DNA of 64,000 bases from Methylovorus mays (GCF_020531915.1 NZ_JAJAVG010000004.1:496001-560000), one strand, 5' to 3'. Positions 47,299-57,347 are shown, counted from the stretch's first letter. Notes: generated from the sequence alone by a model not told the origin. Made by a program: numbers and translations.

Positions 47299-48473
47299 GA
47301 ATTATCTATGTAGTCAGCCCATTTTTGCATCATATCCTTTCTTTGCTCAATGAACTTTGTACGATTGTAGGCAGCGCCTAGAGCGTCAGGTACTTTGTGG
47401 GCTAGCTGATGCTCGATAACGTAAGGATCAAAGTTTAGGCGTTCGTGCAGTATCGTTCGGGCCATGGCGCGGAAGCCGTGGCCTGTTATCTCCGTTTGGG
47501 TGTTGTAGCCCATTCTCTTTAATGCGGCATTGATTGCCGCTTCACTCATTGGCTTTCTGGGGTCGTGTCCGCCCCTAAAAACCCATTCCCCATGCCCAGA
47601 TATAGGGTGAATCGTTTTAAGCAGTTCTACGGCCTGCGTTGAGAGCGGGACAAGGTGTTCTGTTTTTGTTTTCGTAACCATGTAGCGCCACTCTCTCGCT
47701 TCCAGGTCAATGTCAGCCCATCTTGCTCGCCTTAGTTCACCTGGACGAACGAAAACGAGGGGAGCCAGCTTTAGGGCGATCTGGACAGTAAGAGAGCCTT
47801 TGAAGCCGTTTATTGCTTTCATGAGTTGGGCGACGTCTTCCGGCTCTGTCATTGACGCCATATGGCGTGTTCTGGCTGATGGTATGGCCCCTCTCAAATC
47901 GGCGGTGATGTCACGCCCCGCCCTGCCTGTTCTGACAGCGTAGCGGAATATCTGGCTAGTCACCTGTAAGACTCGGTGCGCAGTTTCCAGTTTGTTTTGG
48001 TCTTGTATGAGTTTGAGAGGTTTTAGGATATCTGGAGGCGTAAGCGTTGATATTTCCGCTTTGCCGATCCATGGGAACAGATACACCTCAAGGCGGCGCA
48101 TGGTTCTCTGATGGTGAGTTGAGTTTACCGCTGGGCGGTAATAGGTCAGCCATTCGCGGGCGATATTTTCGAAGGCGTTTTGCACAATTGCTTTTTGTGC
48201 GGTCCTTTGCTGTTTTTTATGGGCGGAGGGATCGATTGGGGGTTCCTGAGCCAGCAGTCTTCTTGCTTCTAGGTGCTTTTCTCGGGCCATAGCCAGCGTA
48301 ATAACCGGATAGATGCCTATGGCTAGGGTCTTACGGGTACCGAAGTAAGCATAATCATATCGCCAGTATTTGCCCTTCTCGTTTACGAGAAGGTAAAGCC
48401 CGTGACCATCTGTCATGCGGTAGGGCTTAGGCTGGGGCTTTGCTTGTTTTATTTGTAGTTCAGTAAGTGGCAT
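47274..48473 (-). CDS. Tyrosine-type integrase (P4-like, DUF4102 N-terminus)
   Basis: 399 residues. The N-terminal DUF4102 domain (MPLTELQIKQAKPQPKPYRMTDGHGLYLLV) precedes a SAM-like and catalytic domain. Catalytic residues: Arg in RPGELRRARW, His-x-x-Arg in HGFRAMART, second His in HQLAHKV and the Tyr in AAYNRTKF. Integrases of this type put islands and prophages into tRNA or tmRNA genes. The gene lies about 200 bp from the tmRNA 3' end, as expected. Confidence 0.93.
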   Translation of the reverse strand: MPLTELQIKQAKPQPKPYRMTDGHGLYLLVNEKGKYWRYDYAYFGTRKTLAIGIYPVITLAMAREKHLEARRLLAQEPPIDPSAHKKQQRTAQKAIVQNAFENIAREWLTYYRPAVNSTHHQRTMRRLEVYLFPWIGKAEISTLTPPDILKPLKLIQDQNKLETAHRVLQVTSQIFRYAVRTGRAGRDITADLRGAIPSARTRHMASMTEPEDVAQLMKAINGFKGSLTVQIALKLAPLVFVRPGELRRARWADIDLEAREWRYMVTKTKTEHLVPLSTQAVELLKTIHPISGHGEWVFRGGHDPRKPMSEAAINAALKRMGYNTQTEITGHGFRAMARTILHERLNFDPYVIEHQLAHKVPDALGAAYNRTKFIEQRKDMMQKWADYIDNSYLKANAS

Positions 48474-48580
48474 TTACAGTATCTCAATACAGTATCTGAA
48501 ATCAGAGATTCGAAGATGCTGCTCAAAATACTGTAAAAAATTATGGACTGTCAATGCTGAACATTGGAAATCATTAGGCA

Positions 48581-48620
48581 ATAAAAAAGCCCAAGTGGCT
48601 GTAACCATTGGGCTTTTTAT
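48581..48620 (-). terminator. Rho-independent terminator downstream of tmRNA
   Basis: On the minus strand the stem AAAGCCCAA/TTGGGCTTT is followed by TTTTTATTG. It lies about 50-90 bp beyond the tmRNA CCA end. Confidence 0.8.
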
Positions 48621-48669
48621 CTTACGTCATCTTGCTTTACATTGCTTTAGACTACTATACAACCTTAAA

Positions 48670-49035
48670 TGGTGGAGCCGGGGGGAATCGAACCCCCGTC
48701 CGCAAGCCCTCCACAGACAGTTCTACATACTTAGCTGTGTTGTTTGATTTAACTTGATACACACCAACGAGCAAGCAAATATCAAGCGAGTTACCTTGGA
48801 TTTAATGCGTTATTAAGTAACCCAATAGCGCACGATCCTCTCTATATGACGCTGCTGCGGGTTTTACCCCGCCCGACCGAGAGGCTCTTCGGTGCAGCGT
48901 TCAGCCGGGATTAAGCGGCTAAAGCGTAAGTTTCGTCGTTTGCGACTATACTTTTTTCTAGTTTATTTACGAGGTGACTAGGCCTCGGTATGCCCTGCAC
49001 TGCTTTGCAACCCACGTCGAAACCTGGTCGGCCCC
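48670..49035 (-). ncRNA. ssrA: Transfer-messenger RNA (tmRNA)
   Basis: The minus strand begins GGGGCCGACC and ends with a tRNA-like T-arm (GGTTCGATTCC) and encoded CCA at 48670. The tag frame follows ATAGTC and reads ANDETYALAA-stop, a normal degron ending. Length is about 366 nt. tmRNA rescues stalled ribosomes with SmpB. Its 3' end is the presumed attachment site of the accessory block, and the gene itself looks intact. Confidence 0.97.
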
Positions 49036-49183
49036 TGTTGGTTTTGCATCTGCAACACTATGACAATGGGGATTGTCATTCGGTTTGCAAGAGTGCAATT
49101 ATACGCGTTAATCGATGAATCCCGCAGCACAAGCTGAATATCGGCTTGGCCTCAAGCCTCGCTTCACTTACCGGAGTACATGA

Positions 49184-49651
49184 ATGCCCTCACTGGATGC
49201 CCTGTTTGACCGTTTGCAACAGTCGGCTTTTCGCCGTCAGTTCAAGCTTGGGCTTAAGGAGCAGGCGTATTTGCGTGACAAGGGCTTGCCACTGGTGATG
49301 CAGCACGCGGGGGAGATCGTGACGAACCGGTTGGCGGCGGCACTGCCTGCGCGTGATGGCAAGCAAACGCCGTTCCGTGGCCACCCGGTGTTTATTGCGC
49401 AGCATGCCACGGCGTGTTGTTGCCGCGGTTGTCTGGCGGAGTGGCATGGCATTGCCCAGGGACGTGCGTTAACGACGGATCAGCAGGCGTATATTGTGCG
49501 CGTTTTGGTGCGATGGCTGGAGCAAGCGGCTGGCAATCTGCCGCCAGTAGTAGAGCCGGCCGTTCGCCCGGCGGCAATACCCAAGCCTAGGCGAAACACT
49601 GACAAGCATCTCGGACAACTCCCGATACTGTTTCCGGATGAGGCTGAGTAG
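49184..49651 (+). CDS. DUF4186 protein
   Basis: 155 residues. The conserved centre (GKQTPFRGHPVFIAQHATACCCRGCLAEWH, in part) carries a CCCxxC cluster and histidines, a possible metal site. DUF4186 proteins have no assigned function. The last about 40 residues are a Pro/Arg-rich tail that most members lack. It is divergent from ssrA across 148 bp. Confidence 0.83.
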   Translation: MPSLDALFDRLQQSAFRRQFKLGLKEQAYLRDKGLPLVMQHAGEIVTNRLAAALPARDGKQTPFRGHPVFIAQHATACCCRGCLAEWHGIAQGRALTTDQQAYIVRVLVRWLEQAAGNLPPVVEPAVRPAAIPKPRRNTDKHLGQLPILFPDEAE

Positions 49652-49708
49652 TATGAATCACGCGACATGACCTCTCTCACTTCATGTCGAAATACTCCGC
49701 AAGGGGTT

Positions 49709-49742
49709 ATACCTGGCAGCGGTAACGTTGCCAGGTATTTTT
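49709..49742 (+). terminator. Rho-independent terminator after DUF4186 gene
   Basis: The stem ATACCTGGCA/TGCCAGGTAT is followed by TTTT. It overlaps the stop of the convergent DUF1275 gene. Confidence 0.85.
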
Positions 49743-50469
49743 ATGCCCGGCGCAAAGAGGCGTGCAACACCAAGCCAGCCAGCAATACCAAGGGCACCAC
49801 CAGCGCGTAAAACGAGACATAGAGAAACGCATACGCGCCTGTGACCACGCCCGCCATAAAGGCAAAGATGGCGGGGCCGATGATCTTGAGGCGCTTGAGG
49901 GCGGTATCGCGATGCGTGACATCACGACTGAGGATATCGACCATATCAATCACGGCCTGGGTGATATTGCCGGTCATGATGGTGGTGGGCACCTGACCCG
50001 GGTTGATGAGGCGCGCCTGCGCATTCTGTATGCTCATGGCGGCTACTCCCATCATGCCCGCGAGAATCGCCATGGGGGCATCTGGATCCGTGATCGGCAG
50101 CGCAGAAAGGCCGACCACCATGAACAGCAGCAAAAACAGCATTTGCGTGCAAAACAGCAAACGCCAGCATTGCTGACCGCGGCGCTGGTAATACAGCACC
50201 ACCAGGCGGCACAGCGCCACGCACATCACAAACACAGGGATCGCCAGCAGCTTGGGGATCAGGCCATCGGCATGGGTGGTCAGCAGGCCCCCTATCATCA
50301 CGATATTGCCCGTCACGTGATTGGTAAACAGCCCAAACAGCGCGACAAACCCCAGTACATCCACAAACCCCGCGACATACGAGAGCAGATTGGACTGGCA
50401 GATAATGGCGAACTCATCGCGCGCAATCGGGCTGATTTCGGGCTCTAATGGATGGTCTGGTAGTTTCAT
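49741..50469 (-). CDS. DUF1275 (YoaK-family) membrane protein
   Basis: 242 residues with about six hydrophobic segments. The signature is LSYVAGFVDVLGFVALFGLFTNHVTGNIVMIGG; later MSIQNAQARLINPGQVPTTIMTGNITQ. The family is widespread, in the inner membrane, with no established substrate. It is a single gene. Confidence 0.88.
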   Translation of the reverse strand: MKLPDHPLEPEISPIARDEFAIICQSNLLSYVAGFVDVLGFVALFGLFTNHVTGNIVMIGGLLTTHADGLIPKLLAIPVFVMCVALCRLVVLYYQRRGQQCWRLLFCTQMLFLLLFMVVGLSALPITDPDAPMAILAGMMGVAAMSIQNAQARLINPGQVPTTIMTGNITQAVIDMVDILSRDVTHRDTALKRLKIIGPAIFAFMAGVVTGAYAFLYVSFYALVVPLVLLAGLVLHASLRRA

Positions 50470-50604
50470 GCGTTATCCGGCGGTAAATCTCGTGCGAGGG
50501 CAAACAAACGGCGCTATTGCCTGCGATAGTAGCATGCAACTGCCTCTGGCTTATACCGCATGCCTGCCCCGCCCATTTGACTTCCCGTCCCCACAAGCAT
50601 TAGC

Positions 50605-52065
50605 TCACTCTTGCGGATTGGTCTTGGTCGATTCGTTCCAGCCGCCCCCTAGCACCTTATACAGCGTCACCTGATTGGTTTGCGCCGTCAGGTTTACGGT
50701 GATCAGGGTTTGCTGCGCGGAATACAGCGTCCGCTGGGCATCCAGCACCGCCAGGTAGCTATCAATCCCGCCACGGAAGCGGGCATCGGACAGCTTGTAG
50801 CTTTCTTGCGAGGCTTCTACCAGCGATTGCTGGGCTTGCAGCCGCTCGGTCAGGTTCTCGCGGATTGCCAGTGCATCGGCGACTTCATTGAAGGCACTCT
50901 GGATGGCTTTTTCATACTGGGCCACGGTAATCTGCTGCGCCACCTCGGCACTCTTGAGTTTTGAGCGGTTACGTCCGGCATCAAATATCGGCAATGTCAG
51001 CTGTGGGGCAAATGACCAGACCTTGGAGCCCGAGGCAAACAGCCCGGAAAGCTGGTTGCTGGCGCTACCCAGCGTGGTGGTCAAGGTAATGGTAGGGAAA
51101 AACGCCGCCCGTGCTGCGCCAATATTGGCATTGGCTGCTTGCAGGCTGTGTTCGGCCTGCAGAATATCCGGCCTGCGTTGCAAAACTTCCGAGGGAATGC
51201 CTGCTGGCAGATCCGCCACACTGGTGACCTGGAGCTGGTCAGGCTGCGATTGCGGCAGCAGATCCTCCGGCACGGGCTGCCCTACCAGCAACACCAGCGC
51301 ATTCTGGTCCTGCTTCACCTGGCTGCGATAATTGGCAACATCGGCGCGCGCCGTATCCACGCTGATTTGAATCTGGCGTAGCTCCAGCGCGGAATACACA
51401 CCAATATCAAAGCCCTTTTTGGTGAGATCGTAAGAAGACTGCTGGCTCTGCAGTGTCGCCTGTGCCAGCTGCAGGCGCTGCATGTCGGCGGCCAATGTCA
51501 GCCAGGCCGACGCAACTTCAGACACCAGCGAAATATGCGTGCTGCGTCGCGCCTCTTCGGTGGCAAAAAAGCTCTGCAGGGCCTGCTCATTCAGACTGCG
51601 TATACGGCCCCAGAAATCCAGCTCATAGGCGCTGAAGCCCACAGTGGCGCGATAGCTCTGCGAGACAGAACCGCTTGAGCTTGATGTCACAGCCCCTGTC
51701 GTGGCACTTGTACTGCTGCTACTGCTGGCACTGCCTAGTTGCGCAGTACGGCTGGCAATCACATTCACCGTGGGGAACAAGTCAGCACGCTGCACCTGAT
51801 ACTCCGCCCTCGCCTGCTCGATATTGAGGGCGGCTACGCGCAAATCGCGGTTGTTTTGCAAGGCCAGCTCAACCAGCTGCTGCAAGCGCTTATCCAGCAG
51901 AAACTCGCGCCAGCCGATATCCGCCGCTGGCGTGCCTTGGTTCGATGCCTGCGCGGGCCATTGCTCGGCAACCGGCGCTGCCGGACGCTGATAATCCGGC
52001 GCCATGCTGGCGCAGCCTGCCAGCATGGCCGCCAGTACCGCCTGGGTAATCAGGGAATACTTCAT
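50605..52065 (-). CDS. Outer-membrane efflux lipoprotein (NodT/OprM family)
   Basis: 486 residues. The lipobox is LAGCAS after a short hydrophobic leader. Two outer-membrane efflux repeats follow (NNRDLRVAALNIEQARAEY; RPDILQAEHSLQAANANIGAARAAFFPTITL), typical of NodT/OprM channels. A Ser/Thr-rich stretch around residues 115-135 is unusual. It is the last gene of an adaptor-pump-channel operon and overlaps the pump gene by 4 bp. Confidence 0.94.
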   Translation of the reverse strand: MKYSLITQAVLAAMLAGCASMAPDYQRPAAPVAEQWPAQASNQGTPAADIGWREFLLDKRLQQLVELALQNNRDLRVAALNIEQARAEYQVQRADLFPTVNVIASRTAQLGSASSSSSTSATTGAVTSSSSGSVSQSYRATVGFSAYELDFWGRIRSLNEQALQSFFATEEARRSTHISLVSEVASAWLTLAADMQRLQLAQATLQSQQSSYDLTKKGFDIGVYSALELRQIQISVDTARADVANYRSQVKQDQNALVLLVGQPVPEDLLPQSQPDQLQVTSVADLPAGIPSEVLQRRPDILQAEHSLQAANANIGAARAAFFPTITLTTTLGSASNQLSGLFASGSKVWSFAPQLTLPIFDAGRNRSKLKSAEVAQQITVAQYEKAIQSAFNEVADALAIRENLTERLQAQQSLVEASQESYKLSDARFRGGIDSYLAVLDAQRTLYSAQQTLITVNLTAQTNQVTLYKVLGGGWNESTKTNPQE

Positions 52066-55000
52066 GATGTCTGCTCCGTCGCTTCCGCCTCGGGTGCTTT
52101 ATAAGGGAACCAGCCCCTGACCAGCACAAAGAACAGCGGAACAAAAAAGATGCCCAACAAGGTGGCGGTCAGCATGCCGCCCAATACCCCGGTGCCAATC
52201 GCCTGGCGGCTGGCGGCACCCGCGCCACTACTAGCGGCCAGCGGCAGCACCCCGAAAATAAAGGCGAGGGATGTCATCAGAATAGGCCGCAGGCGCTGCT
52301 GCACTGCTTGCAGGGTGGCCTCCATCAGGCTCAGGCCCTGCTCTTGCAAATGCTTGGCAAATTCCACGATCAGAATGGCATTTTTTGCCGCCAGCCCCAC
52401 CGTGGTCAGCAAGCCCACCTGGAAGTAAACATCACCAGAAAGTCCGCGCAACGTGGTTGCCAGCAAGGCACCCAAGATACCCAGCGGTACCACCATCATC
52501 ACCGAGAACGGCACTGCCCAGCTCTCATAGAGCGCAGCCAGACACAAAAACACAAACACTACCGAGACCGCATACAGCATAGGCGCCTGCGCACCCGACA
52601 AGCGCTCCTGATAAGACTGCGCTGCCCATTCATAGCCGATGCCGGTCGGCATTTCCTTCATCATGTTTTCCACGCTATTCATCACGTCGCCAGAGCTGGC
52701 GCCTGGCGCAGACTCCCCCACCAGTTCAATGGAGGAGATGCCATTGAAGCGCGATAATTGCGGTGCGCCATAGGTCCAGCCGCCCTGCGAAAATGAGCTG
52801 AATGGGACCATGTCGTTATTGCTGTTGCGCACATACCATTGCCCAATATTCTCCGGCTGCATGCGGTATGGCGCATCGGCCAGCACATACACGCGCTTGA
52901 CGCGGCCACGATCAATAAAGTCATTGATATAACTGCCACCCATGGCGAGCGACAGCGTGGAATTGATATTGCTGGTGCTCAGGCTGTAAGCACCAGTTTT
53001 CTGGTCGTCTATCTGCACGTTGTACTGCGGGGTGTCGTCGAGGTCGTTGCTGCGCACCCGCGTCATGCGGGTATCCTGTCGCGCCAGCTTGAGAAATTGA
53101 TCTCGTGCCGCCACCAGCGCCTCATGCCCCAGACCAGCCAGATCTTTCAGCTCTACAGTAAACCCGGCACTGGCACCCAGACCACGCACGCTGGGTGGCT
53201 GGGTCACAAAGATCATGGCATCGCGGATCTTGCCCAGCTCGCGTGTTGCCTTGTCGGCGATTTCTGCGGCACTCTGCCCGGGCCCTTTGCGCTCATCCCA
53301 ATCCTTCAGGCGGATGAAAATACGGCCGGTGTTCTGGCTGTTTCCACTCACCCCCAGGCCGGTGAAAATATTGATCGCCACAATATCTGGCTCCTTGAGC
53401 AGGTAGTCCTGCACCTGATCCATCACCTTTTGCAGACGCTGATCGGTAGCGCCGACGGGCAACTGCACCTGCGCCATCAGCACGCCCTGATCCTCGGTAG
53501 GGATAAACGAGGTTGGCAAGCGCATGTACAGGGTGACCATCACCGCCACAATCGCGCCGTATACCAGCATGGCAAGTGCTTTACGCTTGAGGATACTCTG
53601 CACGCCGCCATGGTAACGGCGCGAACCACGCTCAAAATTGCGGTTAAACCAGCCAAAAAAGCCACCACGGGGGGCATGGTCGCCCGCCTTGAGCACCGTG
53701 GCGCATAGCGCAGGCGTAAGGGTAAGCGCCACCAGCACCGACAGCAGCATGGCCGAGACGATGGTAATGGAGAACTGGCGGTAGATCACGCCGGTAGACC
53801 CACCAAAAAAGGCCATGGGGATAAACACCGCAGAGAGCACCAGGGCAATGCCGATCAGGGCGCCGGTAATCTCATCCATCGATTTCCGGGTGGCCTCACG
53901 CGCCGACAGCCCCTGCTCGCGCATCACCCGCTCCACGTTTTCTACCACCACAATCGCATCGTCCACCAGCAGGCCAATGGCCAGCACCAGGCCAAACATG
54001 GTGAGCGTATTGATGGAGTAACCAAAGGCCGCCAGAATCCCAAACGTCCCCAGCAGCACGACCGGCACGGCCACCGCCGGGATAATGGTCGCTCGCCAGC
54101 TCTGCAGGAAGATGTACATGATCAGCACCACCAGCAGGATCGCCTCAAACAACGACTTGACCACCTCCCGGATGGAAATGCGGACGAATGGCGTGGTGTC
54201 GTAAGTGACCGCCGTCTTGAGCTTGAGGCTGGGCGGGAAATAAGGCTCCAACTCTTTCACTTTCGCCAGCACGGCCTCGGATGTCTTGAGCGCATTGGCC
54301 CCAGATGCCAGCTTCACCCCCATACCAGCCGCGGGTTTGCCGTTGTAGCGCCCGGCAATCGCATAGTTATCACTGCCCAGCTCCACTCTGGCAACATCGC
54401 CCAGATGCACCACCGCACCGTCGGCCGAAGACTTCACCACGATCCTGCGGAATTGCTCGACGGTCTGCATCTTGCTGCGTGCCGTGATGGTGGCATTGAG
54501 CTGCTGTTCCCCCACGGCAGGTAACGTGCCCAGTTGGCCTGCGGAGACTTCGGTATTCTGCGCTTCCACAGCTGCAGTGATATCAGACGGGATCAGCGCG
54601 TATTTCTGCAGTTTTTCCGGGTTAAGCCAGATGCGCATGGCATAGCCACTACCCATGGTCTGCACATCACCCACGCCATCTACCCGGCTCACCTGATCCA
54701 GCAGGCTGCTGCTGACGTAGTCACCAATATCGGTAGTAGTGACCTTGGGGTCGTCGGAGTAGATCGACATCACCATGAGGAAATCGGTGCCGGTCTTGTT
54801 CACCGTCACCCCCAGGCTCTGCACAATCTGGGGCAAGCGCGGCAAGGCCTGCTGCAGCTTGTTCTGCACCTGCATCTGCGCCACATCGGGGTCGGTGCCC
54901 GCATCAAAGGTCAGCGAAATGCTGGCGCTACCGGCACTGCTGGTGGAAGACATGTAGGTGAGGTTATCAATGCCCTTCATGTACTGCTCGACAATCTGGG

Positions 55001-55184
55001 TCACCGAGTCTTCAATGGTTTTGGCCGAGGCGCCGGTATAGGTGGCATTGATGGAAACTCGGGGCGGCGCAATGTCCGGGTATTGCTCCAGTGGCAGGGT
55101 CTCAATGGCAGCGAGACCTGCCAGCATGATGACAATGGCAATAACCCAGGCAAAGATAGGGCGGTTGATAAAAAAGCGAGCCAT
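52062..55184 (-). CDS. RND multidrug efflux pump (HAE1, AcrB/MexB-like)
   Basis: 1040 residues, twelve TM segments and two large periplasmic loops. Start MARFFINRPIFAWVIAIVIMLAGL and the proton-relay motif GLLVDDAIVVVENVERVM (with two aspartates in TM4) are those of the HAE1 group, which exports drugs, solvents or detergents. This separates it from the metal pump at 13.6 kb. It lies 8 bp after the adaptor gene. No TetR-type regulator is adjacent. Confidence 0.96.
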   Translation of the reverse strand: MARFFINRPIFAWVIAIVIMLAGLAAIETLPLEQYPDIAPPRVSINATYTGASAKTIEDSVTQIVEQYMKGIDNLTYMSSTSSAGSASISLTFDAGTDPDVAQMQVQNKLQQALPRLPQIVQSLGVTVNKTGTDFLMVMSIYSDDPKVTTTDIGDYVSSSLLDQVSRVDGVGDVQTMGSGYAMRIWLNPEKLQKYALIPSDITAAVEAQNTEVSAGQLGTLPAVGEQQLNATITARSKMQTVEQFRRIVVKSSADGAVVHLGDVARVELGSDNYAIAGRYNGKPAAGMGVKLASGANALKTSEAVLAKVKELEPYFPPSLKLKTAVTYDTTPFVRISIREVVKSLFEAILLVVLIMYIFLQSWRATIIPAVAVPVVLLGTFGILAAFGYSINTLTMFGLVLAIGLLVDDAIVVVENVERVMREQGLSAREATRKSMDEITGALIGIALVLSAVFIPMAFFGGSTGVIYRQFSITIVSAMLLSVLVALTLTPALCATVLKAGDHAPRGGFFGWFNRNFERGSRRYHGGVQSILKRKALAMLVYGAIVAVMVTLYMRLPTSFIPTEDQGVLMAQVQLPVGATDQRLQKVMDQVQDYLLKEPDIVAINIFTGLGVSGNSQNTGRIFIRLKDWDERKGPGQSAAEIADKATRELGKIRDAMIFVTQPPSVRGLGASAGFTVELKDLAGLGHEALVAARDQFLKLARQDTRMTRVRSNDLDDTPQYNVQIDDQKTGAYSLSTSNINSTLSLAMGGSYINDFIDRGRVKRVYVLADAPYRMQPENIGQWYVRNSNNDMVPFSSFSQGGWTYGAPQLSRFNGISSIELVGESAPGASSGDVMNSVENMMKEMPTGIGYEWAAQSYQERLSGAQAPMLYAVSVVFVFLCLAALYESWAVPFSVMMVVPLGILGALLATTLRGLSGDVYFQVGLLTTVGLAAKNAILIVEFAKHLQEQGLSLMEATLQAVQQRLRPILMTSLAFIFGVLPLAASSGAGAASRQAIGTGVLGGMLTATLLGIFFVPLFFVLVRGWFPYKAPEAEATEQTS

Positions 55185-55192
55185 GCTTGCCT

Positions 55193-56386
55193 CTACTTTC
55201 CAGCGGCCACAGCTGGCGCCTGCGTAGTGCTAGTGGCACCTGGGGCAGCCACTTCCACCGCCTTTACCGTATCGCCAACCTTCACTTTTTGCAGGCCTTC
55301 CACAATCACTTTTTCACCCGCGCTCAAGCCTTTGCTGATCAGCCATTGATTGCCAATCGCACGCTCGGCAGTCAGAGTACGCAGCTCCACTTTGTTCTCG
55401 GCATCCACCACCAGCACAGTACCCTCGCCGCGATTATTGCGGCTCATGGATTGTTGCGGAATCAGGATGGCATGGGTATTCACCGCCTCCTGCAAGATTC
55501 CTCGAACATACATGCCCGGCAGCAACAGCCCCTCAGGATTAGGCACCACAGCGCGCAACGTCACCGCGCCCGAACTCTGGTTAACGGTTACCCCCGTCAC
55601 GCTCAGCACGCCATCGTGGGCATATAGACTGCCGTCTTCCAACACGACTCGCATGCGGGTCGCGTTTTCACCGACCTTTTTGAGCGCGCCACTCGCCAGC
55701 TGCCTTTTGAGTTGCAGCAAGGCGCTGCTGGGCTGGGTGATATCGACATAGATGGGATCCAGCTGTTGCACTGTGGTCAGCGCGGTCTCCTGATTTGCCG
55801 TGACCAGCGCACCTGGCGTGACAGTGGACGTCTCCACCCGCCCGGCAATCGGCGACACAATACGGGTATAGGCGAGATTGATGCGCGCCGTTTCCAATGC
55901 TGCCTTGGCAGATGCCAAATCCGCCTCCCCCTGGCGCAACGAAGCCTGAATATCATCATTATCCTGGCTGCTGACGGCGTTGATCTTCACGAGTTGTGCG
56001 TACCGTTCCGCCTTGAGTTTCACGGATGCGAGGCTGGCATCCGTTTTCTGCAGCGCAGCCTCTGCACTGGCATAGGTCGCCTGATAAGGCGCAGGGTCAA
56101 TCTGGTACAACAAATCTCCCGCCTTCACATTGGCGCCTTCGGTAAAAGCGCGCTTGAGGATAATCCCGCCGACCTGCGGCCTTATCTCCGCCACCATGTG
56201 GGCGGCAGTACGGCCTGGCAGCTCCGTTTCCATCGGCTGCGATTGCAGTTGGATGGTCATCACACCGACTTCAGGCGCAGGCTTGTCCTTGGGGGATTTA
56301 TCGCCAGACTGACAAGCCACAGTTAACACAGAAATAAAAGCAAGCACGGCGATGGATGCCATGTGCTGATGAGAAGTTGTTTTCAT
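55193..56386 (-). CDS. Periplasmic adaptor lipoprotein of RND efflux (AcrA/MexA-like)
   Basis: 397 residues. The leader ends LTVACQSG, a lipobox. Lipoyl halves (AEIRPQVGGIILKRAFTEGANVKAGDLLYQIDP and RIVSPIAGRVETSTVTPGALV) flank an alpha-hairpin, then the beta-barrel (LPGMYVRGILQEAV). It bridges the AcrB-like pump and the channel. It is the first gene of the three-gene operon; the upstream gap has no recognisable operator. Confidence 0.94.
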   Translation of the reverse strand: MKTTSHQHMASIAVLAFISVLTVACQSGDKSPKDKPAPEVGVMTIQLQSQPMETELPGRTAAHMVAEIRPQVGGIILKRAFTEGANVKAGDLLYQIDPAPYQATYASAEAALQKTDASLASVKLKAERYAQLVKINAVSSQDNDDIQASLRQGEADLASAKAALETARINLAYTRIVSPIAGRVETSTVTPGALVTANQETALTTVQQLDPIYVDITQPSSALLQLKRQLASGALKKVGENATRMRVVLEDGSLYAHDGVLSVTGVTVNQSSGAVTLRAVVPNPEGLLLPGMYVRGILQEAVNTHAILIPQQSMSRNNRGEGTVLVVDAENKVELRTLTAERAIGNQWLISKGLSAGEKVIVEGLQKVKVGDTVKAVEVAAPGATSTTQAPAVAAGK

Positions 56387-56759
56387 TTATTCTCCGCTTT
56401 CCCGTTCTTGTGTGTCGGGAAATACGTACAGGATCAATTCAATCATCAAATTCCATACGAAAGGCATGCTGGGCAGGCTCTGCATTCAAACATGGGACGG
56501 AAATTCAGCCAAGACTGGCATTCAAGCACGGAAGAAACCGGGCAGCGCACAAGCATAACATTGGCATTATTCAACGTCATGTGCAGATACACATAAAAAC
56601 AGGACGCAGTCTTTTCACTGCGCCCTGCTTTATCTCGCGCCCAAGGAGCACGCATGCTTGTGGCAACGGCTATCAGGCGACAAGCCCATCATGACGGGCA
56701 CTACTCCAGCGCTAAGGATAACAGGAGGGGTAGTTAGAGAGATGGGAAGTGGATGCTAT
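56387..56759. other. Intergenic region between adaptor gene and spy-like gene
   Basis: 373 bp without a convincing gene. It contains the terminator at 56598-56630 and presumably the efflux operon promoter nearer 56400-56500. No regulator gene or clear palindrome is seen. Confidence 0.5.
56598..56630 (-). terminator. Rho-independent terminator downstream of spy-like gene
   Basis: On the minus strand the stem CAGGGCGCAGT/ACTGCGTCCTG is followed by TTTTTATG. It ends transcription from the gene at 56760-57245. Confidence 0.78.
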
Positions 56760-57245
56760 TTACCCACGATCTTCCGGTTTTTTAGGCCCACGTTCTGGCC
56801 TGTCATTCCACTTCTGCTTTTGCTCTGGCGTCAGCAAGGCGTATATCTGATGCGCCGTATCCGTGCGCAATACAATCAGGTCCGCCTGAATCTTCGCCTG
56901 CTCGCTCGCCGCCGCCTGCACCTTGGCAGGGTCATAGGGCTCAGCCTTCGCCAGCGTTTGCAGATTCTTCATGCCATCATGCAAGGCCTGCATCTTCTGC
57001 TCACGCACTGCCTTCTGCTTATCCATAATCTGCTTCACCTGCGCCTTCTGATCCGCCGTCAGATCCAGCCCACGCAACCCGCGATGAAATCCATCCTCTG
57101 CATCTGGGCCGCCCGCACGTGCATGTTTGCCATGTGGGCCCGCGCACGCCTCATCATCCCCCGCATAACTCAGTGCCGTACCAAATGCCGCAAGTGAACC
57201 CACCAGCAACAGGCCTGGCAGAATAATGTGTTTATTGATTTTCAT
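56760..57245 (-). CDS. Spy/CpxP-family periplasmic protein (LTXXQ)
   Basis: 161 residues. A signal peptide (IILPGLLLVGSLAAFGTALSYA) is followed by a His/Gly-rich stretch and a helical domain with two LTxxQ motifs (LTADQKAQVKQIMDKQ, LLTPEQKQKWNDRPERG). Spy is an ATP-independent periplasmic chaperone and CpxP a sensor of envelope stress. Ends in a Pro/Lys/Asp-rich tail. A CpxR-type box lies about 100 bp upstream, in line with envelope-stress control. Confidence 0.87.
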   Translation of the reverse strand: MKINKHIILPGLLLVGSLAAFGTALSYAGDDEACAGPHGKHARAGGPDAEDGFHRGLRGLDLTADQKAQVKQIMDKQKAVREQKMQALHDGMKNLQTLAKAEPYDPAKVQAAASEQAKIQADLIVLRTDTAHQIYALLTPEQKQKWNDRPERGPKKPEDRG

Positions 57246-57347
57246 GTTCTCGCTCCTTTAACTCACTCAGTATTAAGTGTTACGCAGAGTAAGACGCCGC
57301 GTGGAGCAAAAGGTTAAAGGCGTTTGAATCAAAGTATGTTAACTGGA

